NCBI RefSeq assembly: GCF_000730425.1
Contig: NZ_CP008896.1
Span: 1,178,001 to 1,242,000, forward strand
Length of the DNA stretch: 64,000 bases
Direction: 5' to 3'
Source of the DNA: Pseudomonas fluorescens
Lineage (GTDB): Bacteria; Pseudomonadota; Gammaproteobacteria; Pseudomonadales; Pseudomonadaceae
Position numbers and translations under genes: made by a program. The notes under the pieces were generated by a model. That model had not been told where the DNA came from, made no database searches, and worked only from the letters and a program-made list of their open reading frames with translations. Below are positions 25,699-33,633 of the stretch, in pieces (the first letter of the stretch is position 1; every line of letters starts with the position of its first letter).

Positions 25699-25894
25699 CG
25701 CTGCGCCCTACTGAGGTTTCCCACGGGGATCGCCGTGGGTGGGTGTAGGCCGCATTCTGTGCAAAGGCTTGGAAAGGCGAAATTATGATTTATGTAGTTG
25801 CTAGAGAGTAAAAAACTGGGGAGGCGCGCCAGAGCCTCCCAGGTCAGGAAAGCGTTGGCTTTTTAGTACAATCGCGCCTTGATCAACGGCCGGA
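25699..25894 (-). promoter_or_regulatory. Leader and promoter region of the FMO-led unit
   Basis: The gap contains a perfect hairpin CCCACGG/CCGTGGG at 25720-25739, about 20 bp before the monooxygenase ATG. Further upstream is an AT-rich stretch around 25780-25820 that could hold a LysR-type site (several T-N-A half sites). No exact promoter can be called. The hairpin may affect translation of the first gene. Confidence 0.4.
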
Positions 25895-26510
25895 TCAGGT
25901 AGTTACCTGAACCGACAGCGGCACGATATAGGCGGTACATTTTGGGACTGCTTACCTGGCTTGCGCATCGCTAGCTGGAGTTGCTTTACCACCTCCGCCG
26001 GTATGATCTACAACCGCTGCTCCAGATCGAACTGATCAGGTGTCGCCAACCGCAACTCGCCCGTACGGACACCGGTCAGCAACAACAACCGAAGGCCAAG
26101 CCGAGTTTGATTGGCGCCACCGTAATTTCGAAGAGCAACCATCAATCCCGGGAGCTCGTCCATTCGGAGAAACGGATTGTGCGTCACGGGAAGTTTGGGA
26201 AGTGCGACCACATCGAGGTCTGAAGCCGGGTTATGTTCCAGCCCCGCTGTTGCTTATGGTGCTCATAGGGATTGATGCCTTGGGCGACCAAGGCGCGCGC
26301 CTCATCACGTCGAGCACGGGCTTCTTTGAGGCTGATTTGCCGATAACTACCAAGAGACATGCGTTTCTGCACGCCCGCCCAGTAGTACCTGAAACGCCAG
26401 TTTTTTCCGCCGCGAGCTGTCACGTTGAGCGCAAGCCCATCCGTGTCGCCCACCGTGTAGTCATTGCCGGTGATTCGGACTTGCCGAACGGTCGTATCCG
26501 AGAGTGCCAT
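25895..26510 (-). pseudogene. Decayed tyrosine-recombinase integrase beside tRNA-Gly
   Basis: The N-terminal arm-binding domain is intact for about 70 residues (TDGLALNVTARGGKNWRFRY, SLGSYRQISLKEARARRDEA). An internal deletion near 26225 with a frame change then joins it to the start of the catalytic domain (GLEHNPASDLDVVALPKLP, LRLLLLTGVRTGELRLATPD). A TAG stop follows, replacing the usual Trp before IIPAEVVKQLQLAMRKPGK, then another frameshift before YIVPLSVQ. The C-terminal half with the catalytic Arg-His-Arg-Tyr is missing. It belongs to the P4/clc-type island integrases. Its start lies 224 bp from the 3-prime end of tRNA-Gly and it runs away from it, as in tRNA-integrated islands. Confidence 0.88.
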
Positions 26511-26664
26511 AGCGAGCTCCTGAACAGAGTCAGGGCCAGATGCTCGTCTCGCTATCCAAGTTGCTCCAGCAAAAAACCGATTCAGCGCGCATCCAAATCC
26601 AAGATCTTAAATCGGGACTTAAAAGCACTGGATAGAGCTGGATTTCAGCGGTACCCGCTGGAAC

Positions 26665-26687
26665 GAAAAAAGGGCCTAAAGGCCCTT
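26665..26687 (-). terminator. Intrinsic terminator of the pgsA/tRNA-Gly transcript
   Basis: Read on the minus strand, AAGGGCC and GGCCCTT pair around a four-base loop and run into a T-rich stretch (CTTTTTT). It lies 47 bp downstream of the tRNA-Gly 3-prime end. Confidence 0.85.
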
Positions 26688-26733
26688 ATTTCAATCACTT
26701 ACAGAATTCAGTGGAACTCTGTAGCGCAATATT

Positions 26734-26809
<76 letters not shown>

Positions 26810-26872
26810 GTCTTGGTGGTGTGCATTCTATAGATTCCAGAACACACGTCAACCCCTTGATTCAAAAAAGTT

Positions 26873-27433
26873 TTATTTTTTTTCCACCGTCGTGCGCAGG
26901 TGAGGCCAGGCGGCGCGCAGGTATTGCAGCATGGACCACAAGGTCAGGCCAGCGGCTATCAGCAGCAAGGCGTAGCCCAGCAGCACCCAGAAGGTGAAGT
27001 TCGACGGGTTGGCCAGCAGGATGACCAGCGCCAGCATTTGCGCGGCGGTTTTCCATTTACCCATGTTGGACACCGCCACGTGGGCCCGGGCGCCGATTTC
27101 AGCCATCCACTCACGCAAGGCAGAGACGACGATCTCGCGACCGATGATCACGGCCGCAGGCAGGGTCAACCACAGGTTGCCGTGCTCCTGGACAAGCAGC
27201 ACCAGCGCCACGGCGACCATCAGCTTGTCGGCCACAGGGTCGAGAAACGCGCCAAACGGCGTGCTCTGCTCCAGGCGTCGTGCCAGGTAGCCATCCAGCC
27301 AATCGGTCGCCGCCGCGAAGGCAAAGACCGAACTGGAGGCCATATAGCTCCATTCATAGGGCAGGTAAAACAGCAAAATGAAAATCGGAATGAGCAGGAC
27401 GCGTAGAACGGTGATCAGATTAGGGATATTCAT
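26873..27433 (-). CDS. pgsA: CDP-diacylglycerol-glycerol-3-phosphate 3-phosphatidyltransferase
   Basis: This is a 186-residue membrane protein of the CDP-alcohol phosphotransferase family. The signature [21 protein letters not shown] and DPVADKLM (D-G-x2-A-R-x8-G-x3-D-x3-D) is present, with four or more hydrophobic helices. It makes phosphatidylglycerophosphate, the first committed step of phosphatidylglycerol and cardiolipin synthesis. I use the ATG at 27433 ([16 protein letters not shown]); a GTG two codons upstream is possible. The uvrC-pgsA-tRNA-Gly order is conserved in Pseudomonas. Confidence 0.96.
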   Translation of the reverse strand: MNIPNLITVLRVLLIPIFILLFYLPYEWSYMASSSVFAFAAATDWLDGYLARRLEQSTPFGAFLDPVADKLMVAVALVLLVQEHGNLWLTLPAAVIIGREIVVSALREWMAEIGARAHVAVSNMGKWKTAAQMLALVILLANPSNFTFWVLLGYALLLIAAGLTLWSMLQYLRAAWPHLRTTVEKK

Positions 27434-27465
27434 CGGCACAACTGGCTACGAGGTGAGAAGGCATT

Positions 27466-29304
27466 CTACTCGCTGTGTAGGTTTGCATAAATCAACTCAG
27501 CGAGCTTTTTACTGATACCGGGGGCTTTGGCTATTTCTTCAATGCTGGCACGGGACAATTCCTGCAATCCACCAAAATGTTTCAACAATTCACGCCGCCG
27601 CTTTGGGCCTACGCCTGCGACCCCTTCCAGGGTTGAGGTACGCCGGGTTTTGCCACGTCGGGCACGGTGGCCGGTGATGGCGAAACGGTGGGCTTCGTCG
27701 CGAATCTGCTGAATCAGGTGCAGCGCCGGTGAGTCGCCCTTCAAGGTGAACTCATGGGCCGCATCATTCAAGTACAACGTTTCGAAACCCGCCTTGCGGG
27801 TCGCGCCCTTGGCCACGCCAAGCAGGATCAGGTCGGGCACCGCCAGCTCATTGAGCACGTCGCGGGCCATGGAGAGCTGGCCCTTGCCACCGTCCACCAG
27901 GAGGATATCCGGCAGCTTGCCCTCGCCGTCCTTGAGTTTGCTGAAGCGCCGGGTCAAGGCCTGGTGCATGGCGGCATAGTCATCGCCGGGGGTGACACCT
28001 TCGATGTTATAGCGGCGATAGTCCGATTTGATCGGCCCTTCCGGGCCGAAGACCACGCAGGACGCCACAGTCGCCTCGCCGCTGGAGTGGCTGATGTCGT
28101 AGCACTCCAGGCGCTGCGGTGGTTCGTCGAGCTTGAGCACGTCGGCCAGCGCTTCAAAACGCGCGGCCACATGCTGGCGGTTGGCCAGGCGTGCACTCAG
28201 GGCCTGTTCGGCGTTGGTTACCGCCAACTGCTGCCAGCGCGCACGGGTACCGCGCACCCGGTGGCTGATGTCCAGCTCACGGCCGCGCAGTGCGTGGATT
28301 GCATCGATCAGCGCTGGAAAGTCTTCGTGCACCACATTGACGATCAGTTCGCCCGGCAAATCGCGCTCGGGGCTACTGACGTAGTACTGGCCAAGGAACG
28401 CAGCCATGACCTCGGCGACCTCTTCCTCAATACCCGTCTGCGGAAAAAAGTTCTTGCTGCCCAGCACCCGGCCACCACGCACGCTGATCAGGTGCACACA
28501 GGCCCCGCCGGGATTGACAAAGGCTGCTATCACATCAACATCACCTGTACCGCCTTCCATGCTCTGCTGGTCCTGCACGCGCCGCAGCAAGGACACCTGG
28601 TCACGCAACTCGGCGGCACGCTCAAAGTCAAGAACACTGGCCGCCTGTTCCATGGCGCCAGATAACTCGTCGGCCAGGGCATTGCTGCGTCCTTCGAGGA
28701 ACATCACCGAGTGCCGCACGTCCTCGGCATACTCCTGCGGTTCCACCAGCCCGACGCAGGGCGCCTTGCAGCGCTTGATCTGGTATTGCAGGCACGGGCG
28801 GGTGCGGTTCTTGTAGAAGCTGTCTTCGCACTGGCGTACGAAGAAGGTTTTTTGCAGCAGGCTCAGGCTCTCGCGGATCGCGCCGGCGCTGGGATAAGGG
28901 CCAAAATACTTGCCCTTGTGCTTCTTCGCCCCGCGATGAATGCTCAGGCGCGGAAAGTCGCCGTCCGACAGGAACACGTACGGGTAGGACTTATCGTCAC
29001 GCAACAAAATATTGTAGGGCGGCCGCCACTCCTTGATCAGCGTCTGCTCAAGCAGTAATGCCTCGGTTTCATTGGCAGTGATGGTCGTTTCGACCTGGGC
29101 TATACGCCCCACCAGCGCGGCGGTCTTCGGTGCCAGGCCGGTCTTGCGAAAGTAGCTGGCCAGGCGCTTCTTGAGGTTCTTGGCCTTGCCGACGTACAGC
29201 AGGCGCGCCTCGCTGTCGAACATGCGATACACGCCTGGCCGGCCACTGCAGGTGGCAAGAAATGCACTCGGATCAAACGCGGCGGTTATTTCAGTGGCTT
29301 GCAT
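27466..29304 (-). CDS. uvrC: Excinuclease ABC subunit C
   Basis: This is a 612-residue UvrC of normal length. The N-terminal GIY-YIG nuclease includes [20 protein letters not shown] and [11 protein letters not shown]. Next come the cysteine-containing [17 protein letters not shown] block and the UVR motif region. The second nuclease half has [20 protein letters not shown] and [10 protein letters not shown], and the C-terminal (HhH)2 includes [20 protein letters not shown]. It makes the dual incisions of nucleotide excision repair. It begins one base after the gacA stop, the gacA-uvrC operon known across gamma-proteobacteria. Confidence 0.98.
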   Translation of the reverse strand: MQATEITAAFDPSAFLATCSGRPGVYRMFDSEARLLYVGKAKNLKKRLASYFRKTGLAPKTAALVGRIAQVETTITANETEALLLEQTLIKEWRPPYNILLRDDKSYPYVFLSDGDFPRLSIHRGAKKHKGKYFGPYPSAGAIRESLSLLQKTFFVRQCEDSFYKNRTRPCLQYQIKRCKAPCVGLVEPQEYAEDVRHSVMFLEGRSNALADELSGAMEQAASVLDFERAAELRDQVSLLRRVQDQQSMEGGTGDVDVIAAFVNPGGACVHLISVRGGRVLGSKNFFPQTGIEEEVAEVMAAFLGQYYVSSPERDLPGELIVNVVHEDFPALIDAIHALRGRELDISHRVRGTRARWQQLAVTNAEQALSARLANRQHVAARFEALADVLKLDEPPQRLECYDISHSSGEATVASCVVFGPEGPIKSDYRRYNIEGVTPGDDYAAMHQALTRRFSKLKDGEGKLPDILLVDGGKGQLSMARDVLNELAVPDLILLGVAKGATRKAGFETLYLNDAAHEFTLKGDSPALHLIQQIRDEAHRFAITGHRARRGKTRRTSTLEGVAGVGPKRRRELLKHFGGLQELSRASIEEIAKAPGISKKLAELIYANLHSE

Positions 29305-29305
29305 T

Positions 29306-29947
29306 TCAGGCGCTGGCGTCCACCATGCCGTGGCGAACCGCCAGCAAGGTCAGTTCAACATCACTGCTGATGGAAAGTTTCTCGAAAATTCGATAACGGT
29401 AGGTGTTCACAGTCTTCGGCGACAGGCAGAGCTTATCGGAAATCGACTGGACTTTCTGGCAACCCACGATCATCAAGGCGATCTGAATCTCGCGCTCGGA
29501 CAAAGCATCAAACGGCGAGTCACTGACCGGCTGAAAAGACTTGATCGCCAATTGCTGGGCAATCTGCGGACTGATGTAGCGCTGGCCGGCGAATACCAGG
29601 CGAATGGCCTGGACCATTTCCGCGAGCCCCGCGCCTTTTGTCAGATAACCTGCCGCGCCGGCTTGTAAGAGCCTGGTAGGAAAAGGGTCTTCTTCGCAGA
29701 CCGTGACGACCACTACCTTGATGTCCGGATGACTGCGCAACAGCTTGCAGGTTGCGCCCAGACCACCGATCCCCGGCATCTTGACGTCCATCAAGACCAC
29801 ATCAGGCTTCAATTCACGCGCTTTGATCAGGGATTCCTCCCCCGACTCGGCCTGACCGACTACTTGCAGGCCATCGATGTCAGCCAGCATTCGTGTAATA
29901 CCTGTACGAACGAGATCATGGTCATCGACTACTAGCACCCTAATCAA
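29306..29947 (-). CDS. gacA: Response regulator GacA
   Basis: This 213-residue NarL/FixJ-type regulator has a receiver domain ([19 protein letters not shown], phospho-acceptor in [10 protein letters not shown] at Asp54, VTVCEED, YLTKGAG) and a C-terminal LuxR-type HTH ([32 protein letters not shown]). The start is TTG at 29947, giving [11 protein letters not shown]; gacA genes of fluorescent pseudomonads are known for a TTG start. With the sensor GacS it switches on RsmY/RsmZ RNAs and secondary metabolism. Residue 67 is Cys (GATCKLL, codon TGC at 29747-29749), where I recall Arg in related GacA proteins. Confidence 0.97.
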   Translation of the reverse strand: MIRVLVVDDHDLVRTGITRMLADIDGLQVVGQAESGEESLIKARELKPDVVLMDVKMPGIGGLGATCKLLRSHPDIKVVVVTVCEEDPFPTRLLQAGAAGYLTKGAGLAEMVQAIRLVFAGQRYISPQIAQQLAIKSFQPVSDSPFDALSEREIQIALMIVGCQKVQSISDKLCLSPKTVNTYRYRIFEKLSISSDVELTLLAVRHGMVDASA

Positions 29948-30098
29948 GCAGACACCTCGCGAAATGGTCTTATAGGTTGCTGAACACCTTAGCAAAAAAC
30001 CAAGGCACAGACCTAGCTGAACGCGTCATATATATAGAGTTTCAATACGCTACGAACGCCTGCCGAACGGCAGGCGGGGTTGTTTCCTGGATAAAAGG

Positions 30099-30464
30099 TC
30101 AGGATTCCTTGAGGGGCGGCCGGGATTTTCCATTCACAACAGAGGAATGCTCCGCCAAGGTGCTGGTCAGCCTGCGGATTGCATCCTGGTCCTCTTTGAA
30201 CATCGCCCGATAGTTACCCAAGACCTTTTCTTCTATCTGGCTCAGGTTTTCCAACTGGATGGGAGTCGGGCTACCTGTCAAAACAAACAGGATATCGACG
30301 CCTTTCTCTGCGACGCGGGATAAATAATCGGCCTTTGGCGCGCGACCACCACTTTCGTATTTACCTTGCGCGTTCGCCTCCACGCCTCCTATTTCACCAA
30401 AAACTTTTTGCGACAGTCCAAGTCGCTCTCTTTCTTGCCGTAACCGCGAACCAATTCCACTCAT
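30099..30464 (-). CDS. XRE-type helix-turn-helix repressor, phage-like
   Basis: This is a 121-residue protein. Residues about 5-60 form a Cro/CI-type HTH (GSRLRQERERLGLSQKVFGE, GKYESGGRAPKADYLSRVAE). The GVDILFVLTG segment after the HTH is typical of prophage-derived regulators in Pseudomonas. It is transcribed away from the gene at 30546, with 81 bp between the two starts, the geometry of a phage repressor/antirepressor switch. No other phage genes are adjacent. Confidence 0.85.
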   Translation of the reverse strand: MSGIGSRLRQERERLGLSQKVFGEIGGVEANAQGKYESGGRAPKADYLSRVAEKGVDILFVLTGSPTPIQLENLSQIEEKVLGNYRAMFKEDQDAIRRLTSTLAEHSSVVNGKSRPPLKES

Positions 30465-30545
30465 TTGGATGTATTATCCTATCTGGCACACCCCAAGAGG
30501 TGACGCTCTCATCTCGTTTTACACAAACTTGAACGGTTTTGAACT

Positions 30546-30785
30546 ATGCCCGGAATCCGTACTGCTGCACAAGCCAAGGCCTGGCTGGAACATCAAGGCA
30601 AATCGGTCCAGGCATTCGCCCGTGAACATGGCGTGGACCCTGCGACCACCTATCAAGTGCTCGCTGGGCGCAAAAAGGGACGGCGTGGAGAAGCCCATAA
30701 GGTGGCGGTCCTTTTGGGCATGAAGGAAGGGATCATCCTCAACGAGGCGCAAAGCCTGGGCAATGAGCCGAAAGTCGATTCCTGA
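30546..30785 (+). CDS. Small DNA-binding protein, BcepMu gp16-like
   Basis: This is a 79-residue protein with a predicted HTH in its middle (KAWLEHQGKSVQAFAREHG, PATTYQVLAGRKKGRRGEAH, KVAVLLGMKEG). It matches from memory the BcepMu gp16 family of phage-associated regulators. Its start codon overlaps a region with two TTGAAC direct repeats (30529-30534 and 30539-30544), and no good ribosome site is seen. It is divergent from the XRE repressor gene and probably controlled by it. Confidence 0.75.
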   Translation: MPGIRTAAQAKAWLEHQGKSVQAFAREHGVDPATTYQVLAGRKKGRRGEAHKVAVLLGMKEGIILNEAQSLGNEPKVDS

Positions 30786-30819
30786 AGCAGTATGCGCCGA
30801 TTCACGTCAAGCGTGAGGT

Positions 30820-31293
30820 TTACTCGGACGAGTGCACTGGCTGACAGTCCGACTCCATTCGCCAGAAGCAGCCTTCCTCACCGACAATCTTCAGGCCCTG
30901 GCGCTGATACAACCTTTTAGCCGGATTGCTCTTGAATACGGTCAACCGCAAATAATGCCGGCTTTCCGCTCGCGCTTTGCTGATCATTTGTTCCAGGACC
31001 CAACGACCCGCGCCCTGGCAGCGAAAGGCATCAAGAATGTGCAACTCGCGAATGTAGAGCGCCTTGTCATCCCGGCTCAGGCTCACAAATCCCACCAGCT
31101 TGCCGTCCTGGCAAATTAACCAGTTCTCCCGCCCAGACCAGGCCGTATCGAAGCCTTTGTCGGACCACGTCAGATGGTACTGCCGATAGTAGTGGTCCAT
31201 CGCCTGATGGGTCAGGCTGCGCGCAAAAGCCAGGTGCTGATCCGATGCAGCCTTGAGCACAAACCCCATAGCGGTATGCTCCATCACGCTCAT
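30820..31293 (-). CDS. GNAT family N-acetyltransferase
   Basis: This is a protein of about 157 residues with the GNAT core: KLVGFVSLSRDDKALYIREL (beta4), the acetyl-CoA loop FRCQGAGRWVLEQMI (motif A, Q/RxxGxG/A) and LRLTVFKSNPAKRLYQRQGL followed by GEEGCFWRM (motif B). The acceptor substrate cannot be told. I use the ATG at 31293 (MSVMEHT); a GTG at 31305 is also possible. It stands alone, tail to tail with the gp16-like gene and divergent from the aromatic leader region. Confidence 0.85.
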   Translation of the reverse strand: MSVMEHTAMGFVLKAASDQHLAFARSLTHQAMDHYYRQYHLTWSDKGFDTAWSGRENWLICQDGKLVGFVSLSRDDKALYIRELHILDAFRCQGAGRWVLEQMISKARAESRHYLRLTVFKSNPAKRLYQRQGLKIVGEEGCFWRMESDCQPVHSSE

Positions 31294-31487
31294 GCTCGCG
31301 TCCACATAACCCCCCTAAATCAGCCCCTCATCAACCCGATAAGACCTTGTGTTGGTTGATCCTAAGTATCTATCCAGCATATCGGTACTTGCGCCATAGC
31401 GATAACTACCCAGGCACGATAGAAATTACTGATTGAATCCGCCTGCATGCCTCAGTTAAGCTCCGCTCCATCATTTGGAGAAACACC

Positions 31488-31622
31488 ATGTTGCAACTAA
31501 CCCTCACCCAGGTTTGCCCTACTGCCAACGCACAGCGTTCGGTCGTGGCTACCCGCGTGAACGGTTTGAGCGCACTGGTCAGCTTTTATTTTGGGTATTG
31601 GTTTAGCCACTGGCGCGCCTGA
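31488..31622 (+). CDS. Aromatic-rich leader peptide 1 (44 aa)
   Basis: The ORF starts at ATG 31488 with TTTGGAG eight bases upstream, a strong ribosome site. Its last twelve codons encode FYFGYWFSHW plus RA: three Phe, two Tyr and two Trp within ten residues (positions 33-42). An 11-bp-stem intrinsic terminator begins 53 bp after the stop codon. This is the layout of an attenuation leader sensing charged tRNA-Phe, tRNA-Tyr or tRNA-Trp. The next large gene is a DAHP synthase, the first enzyme of aromatic biosynthesis, which makes the assignment coherent. It is too short to be a typical enzyme and matches no domain I know. Confidence 0.75.
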   Translation: MLQLTLTQVCPTANAQRSVVATRVNGLSALVSFYFGYWFSHWRA

Positions 31623-31712
31623 TACCTGAAATCGGCGCCCACTACTCAAGGGGTCGCCTGCCAGAGAAATCTAACCCCCGGTCGGCTCCCCGACCGGGGG
31701 TTTTGTTTTTTC
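31612..31712 (+). promoter_or_regulatory. Transcription attenuator with intrinsic terminator
   Basis: The terminator stem CCCCCGGTCGG (31675-31685) pairs perfectly with CCGACCGGGGG (31690-31700) and is followed by TTTTGTTTTTT. Upstream, alternative pairings are visible by eye. GGCGC at the end of the leader ORF (31612-31616) can pair with GCGCC (31635-31639). GGCGCCC (31634-31640) can pair with GGGGTCGCC (31650-31658). GGGGT (31650-31654) can pair with ACCCC at the foot of the terminator. A ribosome stalled on the aromatic codons would cover the first segment and could change the choice. The switching model is inference; the terminator itself is clear. Confidence 0.75.
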
Positions 31713-31760
31713 AGCCCTTAACAATTTTTGCGACACACCGAACTTAAAGGACATCACACC

Positions 31761-31913
31761 ATGAACTTCACCGCCTATTACCGTTACGACACCTGCACCG
31801 CCTGGCGATTTAGCAAGCTCCGTTCGGGACAGCCTGCCGCCTCCGATCGGTCACCTATTGGTGGCAAGCCAACACACGCAGCCAATACGGCCAATTGTCG
31901 AACACCCCAGTAG
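31761..31913 (+). CDS. Aromatic-rich leader peptide 2 (50 aa)
   Basis: A second small ORF starts at ATG 31761 with AAAGGA nine bases upstream. It begins MNFTAYYRYDTCTAWRF: Phe3, Tyr6, Tyr7, Tyr9, Trp15 and Phe17 within 17 codons. The remainder is not aromatic and resembles no protein I recognise. It lies after the terminator of leader 1 and 48 bp before the DAHP synthase ATG. No T-tailed terminator follows it, but a small hairpin GCGGG/CCCGC (31924-31938) stands just before the synthase ribosome site, so any control here may act on translation. Confidence 0.6.
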   Translation: MNFTAYYRYDTCTAWRFSKLRSGQPAASDRSPIGGKPTHAANTANCRTPQ

Positions 31914-31961
31914 GGCAGAGCGTGCGGGAACAGCCCGCCGCTTGCCCAGGAAGCAGAAAAT

Positions 31962-33032
31962 ATGAACGCCTCTATCGCCGCACTGCCCGTCACCACCCTG
32001 TCCAGCGCCAATGAAACGCTGACCCAGCGCTTGCCCAGCGCCCTTGAGCTCAAGCACCAGTTGCCCCTGAGCCCGTTCCTGACCGAGCAAGTCAACGCTC
32101 ATCGCCAGGCCATCCGCGCGATTCTCAAGGGTGAAGACTCCCGTCTGCTGGTCATCGTCGGCCCCTGCTCGATCCATGATCCGCAATCGGCCATGGAATA
32201 CGCACGCAATCTGAAGAAACTGGCCAATGACGTCAGTGACCAGATGCTGCTGGTAATCCGCGCCTACGTCGAAAAACCACGCACCACCATCGGCTGGAAA
32301 GGCCTGGCCTACGACCCGCACCTGGATGGCAGCGATGACATGGCCACTGGCCTGAATCTGTCCCGGGAACTGATGCGCGAAATGCTGCGCCTGGGCTTGC
32401 CCGTCGCCACTGAGCTGTTGCAACCGATGGCCGCCGGCTACTTCGACGACGTGCTCAGTTGGGTCGCCATCGGCGCCCGGACCACCGAATCACAGATTCA
32501 CCGGGAAATGGCCAGCGGTCTCGGCATGCCCGTCGGCTTCAAGAACGGCACCGACGGCGGCGTGGCCATCGCATGCGATGCCATGCGTTCGGCCGCCCAC
32601 CCGCACCGCCACTTCGGCGTCGACAGCCAGGGGCATCCGGCGATCATCCAGACCCCAGGCAACGCTGATACTCACCTGGTGCTGCGCGGCGGCCACCGTG
32701 GCCCGAACTACGACCGCCAGAGCGTGGCCCAGGTCAAGACCGACCTGGCCAAAAGCAAAGTGGCGACGCGGATCATGGTCGATTGCAGCCACGCCAACAG
32801 CGGCAAGGACCCGATGCGCCAACCTGCGGTATTCAATGACGTGCTGGAGCAACGCTTGCAAGGCGATACCTCATTGATCGGCATGATGCTCGAAAGCCAT
32901 CTGTTCGAAGGCTGCCAGCCGCTCAGCCCGTCGATGCGCTACGGCGTTTCGGTGACAGACGGCTGCCTGGGTTGGGACGGCACCGACCAGTTGCTGCGTG
33001 AAGCGGCAGCACGCCTGCGCGATCGCGCCTGA
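31962..33032 (+). CDS. 3-deoxy-7-phosphoheptulonate (DAHP) synthase, type I
   Basis: This is a 356-residue AroF/AroG/AroH-family enzyme. Motifs are LLVIVGPCSIHDP (residues 62-74), AYVEKPRTTIGWKGL (101-115), GARTTESQIHREMASGL, GFKNGTDG, LRGGHRGPNY and MVDCSHANSGKDP, which carry the PEP, erythrose-4-phosphate and metal sites. It condenses PEP with erythrose-4-phosphate in the first step of the shikimate pathway. The isozyme (Phe-, Tyr- or Trp-sensitive) cannot be told from the sequence by eye. AGGAAG precedes the ATG. Two aromatic leader ORFs upstream suggest attenuation by aromatic amino acid supply. Confidence 0.96.
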   Translation: MNASIAALPVTTLSSANETLTQRLPSALELKHQLPLSPFLTEQVNAHRQAIRAILKGEDSRLLVIVGPCSIHDPQSAMEYARNLKKLANDVSDQMLLVIRAYVEKPRTTIGWKGLAYDPHLDGSDDMATGLNLSRELMREMLRLGLPVATELLQPMAAGYFDDVLSWVAIGARTTESQIHREMASGLGMPVGFKNGTDGGVAIACDAMRSAAHPHRHFGVDSQGHPAIIQTPGNADTHLVLRGGHRGPNYDRQSVAQVKTDLAKSKVATRIMVDCSHANSGKDPMRQPAVFNDVLEQRLQGDTSLIGMMLESHLFEGCQPLSPSMRYGVSVTDGCLGWDGTDQLLREAAARLRDRA

Positions 33033-33039
33033 TCGAACG

Positions 33040-33119
33040 CTATCGCCGGCAAGCCGGCTCCTACACTGATCGTTGGTGCACCGCCAAACCTTTGTAGGAG
33101 CCGGCTTGCCGGCGATAGC
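33040..33119. repeat. REP pair, GCCGGC type
   Basis: TATCGCCGGCAAGCCGGCTC (from 33041, continuing CTAC) and its exact inverse ending at 33118 form a REPIN with a spacer of about 30 bp. It lies between the DAHP synthase and the parvulin gene. Confidence 0.92.
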
Positions 33120-33216
33120 TGCCCATCAGGTATCGATGCAAAGCCGTGGAACTTTGCCAGGAAATAACCGCCTGAATCCGGTAGTCTCACCTTTTTTATT
33201 CAAGGAGTTACCCATC

Positions 33217-33498
33217 ATGGCCAAAGCTACCGCCCGTCACATCCTGGTTGCCACTGAAGACAAGTGCAACGAACTCAAAGCCCAGATCGAAGGCGGCGCT
33301 GATTTCGCAGAAATCGCCAAAGCCAATTCCAGCTGCCCATCGAGCCGTGATGGCGGCAACCTGGGTTCGTTCGGCCCTGGCCAGATGGTCAAGGAATTCG
33401 ACACTGTCGTGTTCAGCGCCCCGGTCAACACCGTGCAAGGCCCAGTGAAAACCCAGTTTGGTTATCACCTGCTGGAAGTGACCAGCCGCCAGGACTGA
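33217..33498 (+). CDS. Parvulin-type peptidyl-prolyl isomerase
   Basis: This is a 93-residue single-domain PpiC protein: ARHILVATEDKCNELKAQIE, DFAEIAKANSSCPSSRDGGN, LGSFGPGQMVKEFDTVVF and TQFGYHLLEVTSRQD. It is the size of E. coli PpiC, cytoplasmic, with no signal peptide. It catalyses cis-trans isomerisation of prolyl bonds. AAGGAG stands before the ATG. A second, similar 91-residue parvulin is encoded at 47994. Confidence 0.95.
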   Translation: MAKATARHILVATEDKCNELKAQIEGGADFAEIAKANSSCPSSRDGGNLGSFGPGQMVKEFDTVVFSAPVNTVQGPVKTQFGYHLLEVTSRQD

Positions 33499-33518
33499 TC
33501 CACGTCCTTGCAGAACAC

Positions 33519-33544
33519 AACGGCCCGCCTTTTGGTGGGCCGTT
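33519..33544 (+). terminator. Probable terminator after the parvulin gene
   Basis: AACGGCCCGCC and GGTGGGCCGTT pair around TTTT (one G-T pair). The downstream T-tract is weak (GTGCTTGTG), so termination may be partial. Confidence 0.65.
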
Positions 33545-33633
33545 GTGCTTGTGTGGCCGTTGGGTGACTGGCGACCCACGTGCGGTTAGGGTACAAGTCC
33601 CCTTCCTTCTTCACCCGGTGCTCAAGGCTGATA

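Noticed and set aside
25861..25960. A short minus-strand reading YRLYRAAVGSGNYLIRPLIK as an unknown small protein
   Set aside because: It is an alternative frame of the decayed integrase, whose IIPAEVVKQLQLAMRKPGK and YIVPLSVQ segments account for the same DNA.
30099..30785. A full prophage beginning at the XRE/gp16 pair
   Set aside because: No structural, replication or integrase genes are nearby; the flanks are gacA and a GNAT gene.
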